Of a stretch of 50,491 bases of DNA, positions 16,156 through 25,015 are shown piece after piece. Position 1 is the first letter of the stretch. Each line of letters begins with the position of its first letter. The DNA comes from an uncultured Pseudomonadales bacterium (GTDB lineage: Bacteria; Pseudomonadota; Gammaproteobacteria; Pseudomonadales; Azotimanducaceae), in NCBI GenBank assembly GCA_947258825.1, contig CAMYJX010000003.1:5221-55711 (forward strand), given 5' to 3'. A model generated the notes under the pieces. That model was not told the origin of the DNA, made no database searches, and saw only the letters and a program-made list of their open reading frames with translations. Both the position numbers and the translations under genes were made by a program.

Positions 16156-17856
16156 TCAGGCTGCATCCTCGGCCATCTGAGCCAGGATGCCATCGCGGAT
16201 ACCGCGCTTGTAAATCTTTCCGGAGGCGGTTCGAGGCAGCTCCTCCGCGCTGATCCAGACCTGAGCCGGCACCTTGAAGCGCGCCAGGTGATCGCTGACG
16301 TGCGACTGTATGTCTCCCGCGGTGAGCAACGCGTCTTCCTTCACCCGGACCACCGCCGCGACGGTTTCACCCAGCCGATCATCGGGCAGCCCGAAGACCA
16401 CGCACTCGGCGACTTTGGGATGATCGAAGATCACGGCCTCGACCTCCTGACAACCGATGTTTTCACCGCCACGGATGATCATGTCTTTCTCACGGTCGGT
16501 GATGTAGATGAAGCCATCGGTATCCATGTGCCCGAGGTCGCCGGTGTGCACCCACCCGTCCTCCAGCGTCTCCGCGGATTCCTCCGGCCGTTTCCAGTAG
16601 CCGGTGAAGTTCATGGGGCCCTTGATGCAGATCTCTCCGGTTTCACCCCGCGGCAACTCCTCGCCGTTGCTTCCGACGATGCGGATCTGCACCAGGGGCT
16701 GCAGGGCTCTACCGCAGCTGGTGGGACGGGCTTTGAGGTCCGCGCCCGCGTTGGACGCGGCGAGGCCATTGGTTTCTGTCATGGCGTAGGCGGCGCTGGC
16801 CCGCGCCTGGTTCCTGCTGCGCTCCTCGATGCGCTGGGAATGCTTGGGGGTCATGGCCGCGCCGCCACCGCCGATGCTGCGCAGGCTGCTGAGGTCGTAC
16901 CTTTCGTAGTTAGGCGAGTTGACCAGCTCGTAGGCCATGCTGGGCACGCCGCTGAAATGAGTCACCCGTTCCCGCTCGATGATGCCCAGGGCCTTCTCGG
17001 CATCCCATTTGTACATGCCGACGATCTTGCGCCCGTTGCGCAGGGAAGGCAGCAGCTGGCCGTTGAGCCCGGTCACGTGAAACAGAGGAACCGTAAGGAT
17101 CATCGACGGCTGCCGTTCCCGGGGGCGCTGCCTGCGCCCTGCAATCGCCCTTGCCAGCGCGGCGGACGCCTCCCAGCCGAGCAGCGAGTGGATAATGGCC
17201 CGGTGGGAAGAAACCGCGCCCTTGGGACGGGACGTCGAGCCGGAGGTATACAGAATGGTCGCATGATCATCCGGGTCGATCTCGGGTGCATGCATTACGC
17301 CCGTCCCTGAGCTTACGAAATCGGTCCAGGGCTGCACGCCACGGCCGGCAGAGTGCTGGGTGCGAACGGCAATGACGCTCAGCGAGCGCTCCTCCAGGTA
17401 AGGCGACAGATGCTCCAGCCGTTCACGGTCGACGAATATGGTTTCCAGCCCGCTGTCGTCTATGCCGTAGACCAATTCCTCCCCGGTCCACCAGGCATTC
17501 ATGGCGACCGCCACGGCGCCCATCGAAGTGATGCCCATGAAGGCAAAGACCCACTCGGGATAGTTACGCATGGCGATCCCCACACGATCTCCCGGGCGCA
17601 CCCCCAGGGCGTGCAGGCCGGCCATGACCCGCTCGACCTGACGCCAGGCTTCGGCGAACGTATAGCGTTCGTCCTCGTAAACGTAGAAGGTTTCCGCTGC
17701 GTGCTCGAGGGCGCCCTGATAGAGCTCTCTTAAGTGCAGCGGCGCGTGGCGGAATACCGGCAGGGCAGTGCCGCGAACATTTACCTCGACGAGCTCGTAC
17801 TCACCCCCAGGTCCCAGCAGCTCTCTGGCCGCCGGTGGATACTGCTGCAGATTCAC
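16156..17856 (-). CDS. Acyl-CoA synthetase (class I adenylate-forming enzyme)
   Basis: This is a full-length ligase of 566 residues. The ATP-binding loop is LYTSGSTSRPKGA (about 202-214), which differs from the common TSGTTGxPK. Other core motifs are YAMTETNG, the hinge TGDLGHMDTDGFIYITDR, and the catalytic lysine K547 in RTASGKIYK. It converts a carboxylic acid to its acyl-CoA through an acyl-AMP. The start is a GTG at 17856 preceded by GAGGGGAAG. The partial ligase at 1-437 is a close paralogue over the first 145 residues. It stands alone between the tRNA and the Rieske oxygenase. The acid it activates is not evident. Confidence 0.92.
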   Translation of the reverse strand: MNLQQYPPAARELLGPGGEYELVEVNVRGTALPVFRHAPLHLRELYQGALEHAAETFYVYEDERYTFAEAWRQVERVMAGLHALGVRPGDRVGIAMRNYPEWVFAFMGITSMGAVAVAMNAWWTGEELVYGIDDSGLETIFVDRERLEHLSPYLEERSLSVIAVRTQHSAGRGVQPWTDFVSSGTGVMHAPEIDPDDHATILYTSGSTSRPKGAVSSHRAIIHSLLGWEASAALARAIAGRRQRPRERQPSMILTVPLFHVTGLNGQLLPSLRNGRKIVGMYKWDAEKALGIIERERVTHFSGVPSMAYELVNSPNYERYDLSSLRSIGGGGAAMTPKHSQRIEERSRNQARASAAYAMTETNGLAASNAGADLKARPTSCGRALQPLVQIRIVGSNGEELPRGETGEICIKGPMNFTGYWKRPEESAETLEDGWVHTGDLGHMDTDGFIYITDREKDMIIRGGENIGCQEVEAVIFDHPKVAECVVFGLPDDRLGETVAAVVRVKEDALLTAGDIQSHVSDHLARFKVPAQVWISAEELPRTASGKIYKRGIRDGILAQMAEDAA

Positions 17857-17969
17857 CCCTTCCCCTCGAAACGAAACAGCGACTTGAGAGACTAGCCGCT
17901 GCGCGTCGATGATGCCAGCCTGGCCGACCGGCGCTGGACTGCGACGGGCTCATTTTCTGCAGGGGGTAC

Positions 17970-19259
17970 CTATCCTGCGCTTCGGCTCTTGTCCGCTTCC
18001 ATTTCCGCAATGCGCGGATCATTCGGATAAATCCACTCCTCCCCGATCACCTGCGGCACTCGTAGCTCCGGCGGGATGTTGTCAATGCCGATCATGCGAT
18101 CGGCGGACTGGTTCCAGTGATAGATACGCGCCTCCTGATAGCTGAGCGGCACCCCCTTGAAGCCGTAGGACTCCATGGACTTCTGAATCCACTCGCCGAA
18201 CTCAGTGTCTTCGAGCAGCACCGCGCCCAGCTCCGTTCCGTCGGCGTTGGTCCACATGTCCTGCAGCTGCGGTTTCGGCCCGTCACCCCAATCGTGCACC
18301 AGGGTCCAGGTCTCCAGCCGGCATTTGTTGATGCCGTTGGGCCAGAACAGCAGCGGCGGCAGCGCCCGATGGCTCAACGGCGAGACCCAGTTGGGAAAGA
18401 TGCCGTAGGACTGGGTGCAGGTGCGGCCGATCTCGCCCACGGTCTCGATCAGGCGGATATTGCTGTCGATGCTGGCGGCAACCCGTAACTCGTCTGCACC
18501 CTCCTTCGTAGGCGCGATCATGCGGCCGTGACCGTTGGGGTAGAGGGTGTTCACATTGCGCCGATCGTCCAGGGTCACAGCCACCGTCTTCGAGTGAATG
18601 CTCTTGACGTGGTAGACCTCGGTGTTCGCCTCCATGGCGATCTTCCAGTTGCAGTTCAGATCGAAGATGTGGCGTCCGGCCAGCCGGCACTTGTCGAACT
18701 GAAACTCCTGCCACTCGTCCGCAATGGGACCAAGCCAATCCAGCAGGGTGGGCGCCTCGTCATCGAAATTCACGAAGATCAGGTTGCCGAAGCGCTCGCA
18801 GCGGATCTTTGTCAGCCCGCGGCAGGAAAAATCCAGACCGCGGAAGTCCTCCGGGTCCCGAATGGCCAGCAGGTCGCCCTCGTGGCTGTAGCTCCAGCCG
18901 TGGTACTTGCAGGTGAGCCGCGGGCGCTTGCCGGATGCCTCGGTGACCACCGGCGCGCCGCGATGGCTGCAGGTGTTGTAGAAGGCGTTGATGGCGCCGC
19001 CATCCCCATGGACGATGATCACCGGCTGCCCTGCGTTCTCCCAGAGCTGGAAGCAGCCGGGCTCCGGCACCTCGTCGATGTGGGCCGCCAGCAGCCAGGC
19101 CTTCCGCCAAATATGCTGCTTCTCCAGATCGAAGAAGCGTGGGTCTGTGTAGCGCCCGCCCGGGATGTCAGGCAGGGTGGGAAAGGCCTGGGGCGGTTCG
19201 GTGCGGCTCGCTTCGTATTCCATCAGCTGGCGAAGCTGATCAATTTCCTGTTGGTTCAT
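17970..19259 (-). CDS. Rieske non-heme iron ring-hydroxylating oxygenase, alpha subunit
   Basis: This is a terminal oxygenase of 429 residues. The Rieske cluster ligands are C97-x-H99 in TCSHRGAP and C117-x2-H120 in CKYHGWSY. The mononuclear iron site is indicated by E214 and H217-x4-H222 in EANTEVYHVKSIH. Such enzymes add O2 to aromatic or alicyclic rings or remove N- and O-methyl groups, using electrons from a separate reductase. No beta subunit, ferredoxin or reductase gene is adjacent, so the partners must be elsewhere. The ATG overlaps the stop of a TetR gene (ATGA), so the regulator and the oxygenase are made from one transcript. Confidence 0.92.
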   Translation of the reverse strand: MNQQEIDQLRQLMEYEASRTEPPQAFPTLPDIPGGRYTDPRFFDLEKQHIWRKAWLLAAHIDEVPEPGCFQLWENAGQPVIIVHGDGGAINAFYNTCSHRGAPVVTEASGKRPRLTCKYHGWSYSHEGDLLAIRDPEDFRGLDFSCRGLTKIRCERFGNLIFVNFDDEAPTLLDWLGPIADEWQEFQFDKCRLAGRHIFDLNCNWKIAMEANTEVYHVKSIHSKTVAVTLDDRRNVNTLYPNGHGRMIAPTKEGADELRVAASIDSNIRLIETVGEIGRTCTQSYGIFPNWVSPLSHRALPPLLFWPNGINKCRLETWTLVHDWGDGPKPQLQDMWTNADGTELGAVLLEDTEFGEWIQKSMESYGFKGVPLSYQEARIYHWNQSADRMIGIDNIPPELRVPQVIGEEWIYPNDPRIAEMEADKSRSAG

Positions 19260-19933
19260 GGGCTTTTCCCTCTACTTTGAAGAGTCGTCGTGTGAGTGAG
19301 CAATTCGGTGAGCGCCTGACGGCGCGGGCCCCGGGTGACGGCCAGCAACAGCGTAATTAGGCCCCGCAGGGATCTGGCTTCGAACCGGTCCAGCGGCACC
19401 AGGCCCTTCATCCAGAGAAGAATCAGGCCCCAGCCCTGGCTGGCCAGCTGCTCGGCCAGTTCGGCGATGTCGACGTGGGGCTCCAGCTCCCCGTTTGCCG
19501 ACGCCACCTGCAGATTCGAAAGGTTGTTCGCAACCGCGTCTTTCAGCAGCACGTCGACCAGGGCGTGACCGGCTTCCGCCTGAACCAGCGCCCTGGTCAT
19601 CGCCTCGGCGTACTCGGGGGTAGCAACGATCTGCCGGGTGGCTGCAGCGCGACTGGCGATGATGGCAGGAATGCCACGGTCGACCGCCAGCCGGTCACCT
19701 CGGTAGCCGTCGATGACCTCGGAGATGGCGGCCAGCAGCAGATCATCCTTGCTGCCGTACAGGTTATACAGCGTCTTCTTCACCACGCCCGCCTTCTCGG
19801 CAAGCGCATTCATGGTCACGCCGTCATAGCCTTTCTCGGTCAGCGCCTCGCGAGCCGCCGCGAGGATGTTCACCTCCCGCTGCTGCTGGCGCTCGGAACG
19901 CTGACTTCGATGCTCGGCGATTACCGTCGACAT
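19256..19933 (-). CDS. TetR/AcrR-family transcriptional regulator
   Basis: This is a regulator of 225 residues. The N-terminal helix-turn-helix has the usual layout: ILAAAREALTEKGYDGVTM, then ALAEKAGVVKKTLYNLYGSK with the recognition helix. The C-terminal ligand domain is divergent, as usual. It is the first gene of a two-gene unit with the Rieske oxygenase (4-bp overlap), so it probably represses its own operon and is released by the oxygenase substrate. A partial palindrome at 19951-19966 and a third half-site at 19978-19983 lie just upstream of its ATG. Confidence 0.9.
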   Translation of the reverse strand: MSTVIAEHRSQRSERQQQREVNILAAAREALTEKGYDGVTMNALAEKAGVVKKTLYNLYGSKDDLLLAAISEVIDGYRGDRLAVDRGIPAIIASRAAATRQIVATPEYAEAMTRALVQAEAGHALVDVLLKDAVANNLSNLQVASANGELEPHVDIAELAEQLASQGWGLILLWMKGLVPLDRFEARSLRGLITLLLAVTRGPRRQALTELLTHTTTLQSRGKSP

Positions 19934-19950
19934 TGACCGCCATCACTTTA

Positions 19951-19966
19951 TTACACTGCGGTGCAA
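19951..19966. promoter_or_regulatory. Candidate TetR operator
   Basis: TTACACTGCGGTGCAA forms an inverted repeat TTACAC-4-GTGCAA with one imperfect pair, 18 bp upstream of the TetR start. A further GTGTAA half-site is at 19978-19983. The location and symmetry fit an autoregulatory TetR site. Confidence 0.45.
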
Positions 19967-20017
19967 TTTATACCCGAGTGTAATTCTGCGTCAACGGTCC
20001 GAAGCGGTCAGATCGGA

Positions 20018-20818
20018 TCACTCGGGCGAGAGATGGGGGTTCCCGCCGATGGCTTTCATGGTCGCCGCCGTGCAGCTGGGATGCGTCGCATCGGAGAAGT
20101 CATTGATCTTCTGCCAGGCTGCCTGCACGTCGTCGGCTGCAAAACCCGCGGGATCGAAATATGCCCCCTGGCTGCGCTCCCAGCGCACCCGGGAGATCCA
20201 GCCGGCGCCTACTTCGAAAAGGCCGCCGGTGGAATCGCAGGACTCATGACACAGCCAGGCCACCAGCGGGCTCACCACCTCAGGCTTCAGCAGATCCATG
20301 GCCTTCTCGTCCATTACCGTGCCCATGAGCCGCGACGCCGCGATGGTCTGAGAAAGCCCGTGCAGGGCCAGCTTGCAGGCGCTGTAGTTGGCCTGGCCGA
20401 AATTGCCGTAGATGCCGGCAGCGGAGGTGGTCATCACGAAACGGCCGTAGCCCTGATCGCGCATGTGTGGAAACGCGGCCCGGCTCACCTTGTACGCGCC
20501 CTTGAGGTGCACCTGATACACCAGATCCCAATCGTCATCCGACATCTTGTGGAACGACTTGTCCCGCAGTATTCCCGCGTTGTTCACGACCACGTCGATG
20601 CGGCCGAAGGTATCCAGGGCACACTGGACAATCTTGTCACCGTCGGTGACGGAGTCCGGATTGGCTAGGGCCTCGCCACCGGCAGCCCTGATCTGCGCGA
20701 CAACGCCGTCCGCAACGGTGGCATCGCTGCCCTCCCCCGACCCGGAGCCGCCGAGGTCGTTGACCACCACCCTGGCGCCCAATGAGCCGAGCAGCAGCTT
20801 GGGGTCGGGAAGGCGCAC
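20018..20818 (-). pseudogene. HSD17B4-like short-chain dehydrogenase, truncated and internally deleted
   Basis: The sequence belongs to the SDR group of bacterial 3-hydroxyacyl-CoA dehydrogenases related to the SDR part of peroxisomal multifunctional enzyme 2: ARVVVNDLGG, NNAGILRDKSFHKM, the catalytic S...YSACK, and VVAWLCHE-like text (LVAWLCHESCDSTGG). Two parts are missing. The first strand with the GxxxGxG coenzyme loop is absent; the frame is stopped by a TAA just upstream of a GTG at 20818. After LHGLSQT the chain jumps directly to IAASRLMG, losing about 15 residues that normally carry the EGAKYNIRVN-like segment. It is probably not functional. The acyl-CoA dehydrogenase promoter sits at its broken 5' end. 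Confidence 0.65.
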
Positions 20819-20828
20819 GCCTTATAAT
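20799..20828 (+). promoter_or_regulatory. Promoter of the acyl-CoA dehydrogenase pair
   Basis: TTGGGG (20799-20804) and a consensus TATAAT (20823-20828) are separated by 18 bp. The first coding ATG is at 20870. The -35 box lies inside the 5' end of the damaged SDR on the other strand. Confidence 0.5.
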
Positions 20829-20869
20829 CGACGTCGGGCCAGCCTACAAACCGTTCGAGTCGTCAGCCA

Positions 20870-22015
20870 ATGCAGTTCGCCTTTACCGAAGAACAGCAAC
20901 AGTTCCGTCACGTGATGCGACGGTTTCTGAACGATACCTCGCCCACCGCCGAGGTACGGCGATTGATGGAAACCGACGACGGGTTCGACGTCGGCATATG
21001 GCAGCGGCTCAGCCACGAGCTCGGGCTCTCCGGTCTGGCCATTCCCGAAGCCTACGGCGGCGCCGGGTTCGGCATGGTGGAGCTGTGCATCGCCATGGAA
21101 GAGATGGGCCGAGCTCTGCTCTGCGCGCCTTTTCTATCAACCTCCGTTCTGGCGGCCAAGGCAATCGAGCACGTCGCCAGCGAGGACCAGAAGGCCCGGC
21201 TGCTCCCCGCTCTGGCAGCGGGTGACAGGATCGCAACCCTTGCCACCACGGAGCCCGACGGCAACCCGGGCCTGGAAGCGGTGGCGCTCACAGCCGAACC
21301 GGGGGACGACGGTTTCGTGCTCAACGGCCGGAAAAAATTTGTGGTCGACGGCTGCAGCGCCGACGTTCTGCTGATCGCCGCGCGCGCGCCGGGCACGAGC
21401 GGGATGGACGGTCTTTCGCTGTTCGAGGTCGCGCCGACCGCCGCCGGGCTTTCGCGCCGGCAGCTGACCACGCTGGACCCGACCCGCAAGCTGGCCGCTC
21501 TGGAACTGACTGACGTCAAGGGGATACCCCTGGGCAAACCGGGCGAGGCGGCTGCTGGTCTGCAGCATACCCTGGATCTCGCCGCCATCGCCCTGGCCAA
21601 CGAGATGGTGGGCGGTGCCGAACGCCTGCTGGAAGACAGCGTCGCGTTCACCAAGCTGCGCATGCAGTTTGGTCGGCCCATCGCGTCCTTCCAGGCCATC
21701 AAGCATCGGGCCACGGAAATGCTGCTGGCCGTCGAGCTGGCCAAGTCCGCCGCCTACTACGCCGCCGGCGCCGCAGACGATCAGGATGCCGAAGTCGCGA
21801 CGCTGGCGAGCCTGGCAAATGCCGCCGCTTCCGAGACGTATCTGCAGACCGCCATCGAGGCCATTCAGCTGCACGGGGGCATCGGCTTCACCTGGGAACA
21901 GGATACCCACCTGTGGTTCAAGCGGGCCAAGAGCTCGGAAGTTCTGTTGGGCGATGCCGCCTGGCACCGGGAACGCATGATCCAGGAAACCCTGAGACGG
22001 GAGCAGCACGCATGA
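20870..22015 (+). CDS. Acyl-CoA dehydrogenase, first subunit of a pair
   Basis: This is an acyl-CoA dehydrogenase of 381 residues: N-terminal helical domain starting MQFAFTEEQQQFRHVMRRFL, middle beta domain with LATTEPDGNPG, and C-terminal four-helix domain ending with IQLHGGIGFTWEQDTHLWFKRA, a flavin-contact motif. The usual catalytic Glu position near the C-terminus is not evident in this chain. Its stop overlaps the start of a second acyl-CoA dehydrogenase gene (ATGA). In actinobacterial sterol degradation, adjacent genes of this type encode alpha2-beta2 heterotetramers in which only one chain is catalytic. A similar complex is inferred here. Confidence 0.88.
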   Translation: MQFAFTEEQQQFRHVMRRFLNDTSPTAEVRRLMETDDGFDVGIWQRLSHELGLSGLAIPEAYGGAGFGMVELCIAMEEMGRALLCAPFLSTSVLAAKAIEHVASEDQKARLLPALAAGDRIATLATTEPDGNPGLEAVALTAEPGDDGFVLNGRKKFVVDGCSADVLLIAARAPGTSGMDGLSLFEVAPTAAGLSRRQLTTLDPTRKLAALELTDVKGIPLGKPGEAAAGLQHTLDLAAIALANEMVGGAERLLEDSVAFTKLRMQFGRPIASFQAIKHRATEMLLAVELAKSAAYYAAGAADDQDAEVATLASLANAAASETYLQTAIEAIQLHGGIGFTWEQDTHLWFKRAKSSEVLLGDAAWHRERMIQETLRREQHA

Positions 22016-23277
22016 GTGAGCCCGACGAAAGCGCAATTCGTGCCGAGGTCCGCCGGTGGCTGCAGGACAACTGGGACCCGGACGCCAGCCTGATCGACTG
22101 GCGGACCAGGCTGGTGGACAGCGGTTGGGGCATGCCCGACTGGCCCGAAGCGTGGCACGGCCGCGGCTTCCCGCCGCTGCTGGCCCGGGCGGTGGAGGAG
22201 GAGATCGCCGACTTTGGCGCGGTGGGCGCCGCGAAGCTGGGCATCCGCTTGCTTGCTGCGGCGACCCTGCTGGAGCACGGCACCGACCAGCAGAAAGAAA
22301 AATTCCTGCGGCGGATCCTTACCGGCGAGGACACCTGGTGTCAGCTGTTCAGCGAGCCCGGCAGCGGCTCGGATCTGGCCGGGTCAACCACCCGGGCCGA
22401 GCTTGAGGGCGATCAGTGGATCATCAACGGCCAGAAGGTCTGGACCACCAGCGCCCACCACGCGGACTGGGGCCTGCTGCTGGCCCGCACCGACTGGGAC
22501 GCGCCCAAGCACCAGGGCCTTACCTACTTCGTCATCGACATGCGGCAGCCCGGTGTCGAGGTGCAACCGCTCAGGCAGATGAACCATCACGCATCTTTCA
22601 ACCAGGTGTTCTTCACGGATGCGATCGTGGAGCGGGATCACCTGGTGGGTGAGCTGCGCGGTGGCTGGCAGGTGGCCATGACGACCCTGGCCCACGAACG
22701 TCGCCGAGCCGACGGCATGCGCTCCGGCAGATCGGGAAAGGGCACGTCGGCGGAACGCAAGGGCCGCATCTACGAAGAAGAAGCAGCGGAAACAGCCACC
22801 GTCATGGCGCCCTACACCTGGTACCCGCAGCGGGCCGGCCGCGTCGATCTCGCGCTGCCCAGAGCCATGGAAACAGGACGCATTGCCGACCCGACGGTCC
22901 GCCAGGAGCTGGCCAAACTGCTGATTCTCGCCCGAACCACGGATTGGACAGCGCGAAGGGCGCGCGCCGCGCAGCAGCAGGGTAAACCTCAGGGGCCGGA
23001 AGGCTCGCTGGGTAAGCTGGCCGCCAGCCACGTAGCCCGGGCGGCAGCCCGGGTGCACACGCTCATCTCTGGAGCCGACGCGCTGCTGGAAGGCGCGGAC
23101 GGCGCCCGGGACGGCTTGATCGCCGAAATTCTGCTGTCGGTGCCCGCGGTCTCCATCGCCGGTGGAACCGACGAAATACAGCGCAACATCATTGCCGAGC
23201 GCGTGCTGGAGATGCCCAAAGAGACACGATTCGACAAGGGGCCCTTCCGGGATATTCCGAAGAACCCCTCGAGCTGA
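22012..23277 (+). CDS. Acyl-CoA dehydrogenase, second subunit of a pair
   Basis: This is an acyl-CoA dehydrogenase of 421 residues. The flavin/substrate motif QLFSEPGSGSDLAG and the C-terminal GGTDEIQRNIIAERVLEMP are clear. E229 in TLAHERRR occupies a place like the catalytic Glu of isovaleryl-CoA dehydrogenase (LDLER), while the MCAD-type Glu is replaced by Gly (AGGTDE). The chosen ATG at 22012 overlaps the upstream stop; the frame to 21913 is a shadow of the first gene. About 30 extra charged residues (roughly 235-270) lie after the catalytic region. It probably supplies the active site of a heteromeric dehydrogenase with the upstream subunit. Confidence 0.9.
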   Translation: MSEPDESAIRAEVRRWLQDNWDPDASLIDWRTRLVDSGWGMPDWPEAWHGRGFPPLLARAVEEEIADFGAVGAAKLGIRLLAAATLLEHGTDQQKEKFLRRILTGEDTWCQLFSEPGSGSDLAGSTTRAELEGDQWIINGQKVWTTSAHHADWGLLLARTDWDAPKHQGLTYFVIDMRQPGVEVQPLRQMNHHASFNQVFFTDAIVERDHLVGELRGGWQVAMTTLAHERRRADGMRSGRSGKGTSAERKGRIYEEEAAETATVMAPYTWYPQRAGRVDLALPRAMETGRIADPTVRQELAKLLILARTTDWTARRARAAQQQGKPQGPEGSLGKLAASHVARAAARVHTLISGADALLEGADGARDGLIAEILLSVPAVSIAGGTDEIQRNIIAERVLEMPKETRFDKGPFRDIPKNPSS

Positions 23278-23305
23278 ACCGACCAACCAGGAAAGGGGGC
23301 TGACA

Positions 23306-23755
23306 ATGATCGATCTAGCAATCGCCAGCAGCGACAACGAGCGGCTAGCGCTGTCCATCTTCAAAGCCATGGAGGACGGTACCCTGCTGCAGAGCCTGGA
23401 GCAGCTGGTCACGGAAGACTTCGAGTGGGCCAACAGCGGCCTGCCGACGCTGCGCGGCAGGCGGGCGATTCTGGAACATGGGGCCAGCGGCGGGTTCTCT
23501 CAGCAGATACCCATCCTGCAAGGCATGACCTCCTTCAGCGCGGACGTCCTGCACGTCGCCAGCGCCGGCAACGTGGTGTTTACCGAACGCGTGGACCATC
23601 ACTGGGACGCCGACGGCCGGGATCTCATGACGCCGCACATCGCCGGCGTGGTTGAGATCCGCGACGGCCGAATCGCCGCGCTGCGGGACTTCTACGACAC
23701 CGCCTGCTACCAGCAGAAACCCACCGCGCCGGACCCGGCACACGCCATGCGCTGA
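23306..23755 (+). CDS. Limonene-1,2-epoxide hydrolase / SnoaL-like protein
   Basis: This is an NTF2-fold protein of 149 residues. FTERVDHHWDADGR followed by GVVEIRDGRIAALRDFYD matches the pattern that carries the Asp-Arg-Asp catalytic triad of limonene-1,2-epoxide hydrolases (Arg and Asp in ERVD, second Asp in RDFYD). The ATG at 23306 is preceded by AGGGGG at 7 nt; the frame upstream overlaps the dehydrogenase gene. It is 28 bp downstream of the dehydrogenase pair on the same strand, so it is probably part of that operon. It may hydrolyse an epoxide or hydrate an intermediate; a non-enzymatic SnoaL-like role cannot be excluded. Confidence 0.75.
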   Translation: MIDLAIASSDNERLALSIFKAMEDGTLLQSLEQLVTEDFEWANSGLPTLRGRRAILEHGASGGFSQQIPILQGMTSFSADVLHVASAGNVVFTERVDHHWDADGRDLMTPHIAGVVEIRDGRIAALRDFYDTACYQQKPTAPDPAHAMR

Positions 23756-23763
23756 ACACCCTG

Positions 23764-24954
23764 CTAAACGGCCTCAGCCGCTCGCAGGCGCTCCAGCTCT
23801 TCGTCATCCACGTTGGCCAGCTCCGCCAGCACCTGAGCCGTGTCCCGACCCAGCGGCGGGACATCCGTCAGCGGCGGAGGCGCAAGGTCGCGAAATCGCA
23901 ACGGGGTATGAAGCTGAGCGATCTCGCCCAGCTGGGGATGCCCGCGGGCTTCCAGCGAGCCACGCGCCGCAAGGTGAGGGTCACTCACGACATCGCCGAG
24001 ATTCTGCACCGGCGCGCAGATCACGCCGTGTGACTGGGCAATCTTGAAGATCTCCGACTTTGTGTGGCGTTCTGTCCACCGCGTCACCAGCGCGTCCAGA
24101 GCTTCCATGTTCTCGCACCGCAACGCGGTAGTCGCAAAGCGCTCATCCTGCAGAAGTTCGGGCTGACCCATGGCCTGACAAAGCTTGCGCCAGTGGCCTT
24201 CACGAATGCAGATGATCGCCACGTGGCCGTCCGAAGTGCCATAGACGTTGTAAGGTGCCAGCGCGCGGCCCGGATGGCGGTTGCCAGCTCGAGTCGGTTG
24301 AGCGCCAGCCACGTAGTACGAACCCAGCGCGGTAGCGAGGGTGGGGAAAACGCAGTCCTGCATGGATATGTCCACTGTCGCGCCCTCGCCGGATTGCTCG
24401 CGGGCGTACAGGGCGCTGACGATCCCGGCGTAGAGGTGCGTTCCCGCGATGAAATCCGCGAACGCCGCCGCCGTCTTGAGAGGCGGCCCGCCTTCTTCCC
24501 CCGTGATGCTCATGACGCCTGTCATGGCCTGCAGGGTGATATCCATGCCCAGAAAATCGCGATAAGGGCCTTCCGTGCCGAAGCCGGTGCTCGAAGCGTA
24601 GATGAGCCTGGGGTTCAACGCGCGCAGAGTTTCCGAGCCGATCCCGTACTTGTCCATGGTGCCTGGCGCAAAGTTCTCGAACACCACGTCGACGTTCTTC
24701 GCCAGGCGCTTCAGCAAAGTCTGACCTTGCGCCGACTGAATGTTCAGCGTGATGCATTCCTTGTTGGTATTGAGCAACGCGAAGGGGTAGCTGGCAGTGG
24801 AAGTTGCACCTCTGGCACGCAAGGTTTCACCGATGCGGGATTCCACCTTGATGACTCGCGCGCCGCCCTGGGCGAGCAGGAACCCACAGTACGGGCCGTT
24901 GTAGACCTGACCGAAATCGAGCACGGTGACCCCATCCAGCGGCTGTCGATTCAT
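23764..24954 (-). CDS. Class III CoA-transferase (CaiB/BaiF family)
   Basis: This is a CoA-transferase of 396 residues. The N-terminus is LDGVTVLDFGQVYNGPYCG, and the catalytic Asp that forms the aspartyl-CoA intermediate is D138 in FLGMDITLQAMTG. The central GPYRD-like and C-terminal PPLGRDTAQVL motifs are typical. These enzymes move CoA from one acid to another without ATP, activating or releasing a catabolic intermediate. GAGGTGAG precedes the ATG. It is convergent with the epoxide-hydrolase-like gene. A second, non-identical family member is at 33833-35050. The acid substrate is unknown. Confidence 0.9.
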   Translation of the reverse strand: MNRQPLDGVTVLDFGQVYNGPYCGFLLAQGGARVIKVESRIGETLRARGATSTASYPFALLNTNKECITLNIQSAQGQTLLKRLAKNVDVVFENFAPGTMDKYGIGSETLRALNPRLIYASSTGFGTEGPYRDFLGMDITLQAMTGVMSITGEEGGPPLKTAAAFADFIAGTHLYAGIVSALYAREQSGEGATVDISMQDCVFPTLATALGSYYVAGAQPTRAGNRHPGRALAPYNVYGTSDGHVAIICIREGHWRKLCQAMGQPELLQDERFATTALRCENMEALDALVTRWTERHTKSEIFKIAQSHGVICAPVQNLGDVVSDPHLAARGSLEARGHPQLGEIAQLHTPLRFRDLAPPPLTDVPPLGRDTAQVLAELANVDDEELERLRAAEAV

Positions 24955-25015
24955 GGCTTCTCACCTCTGCTACATTCGCAACGCGCAGCCGCCGACCGTT
25001 AGGCCGGGCGCACGA

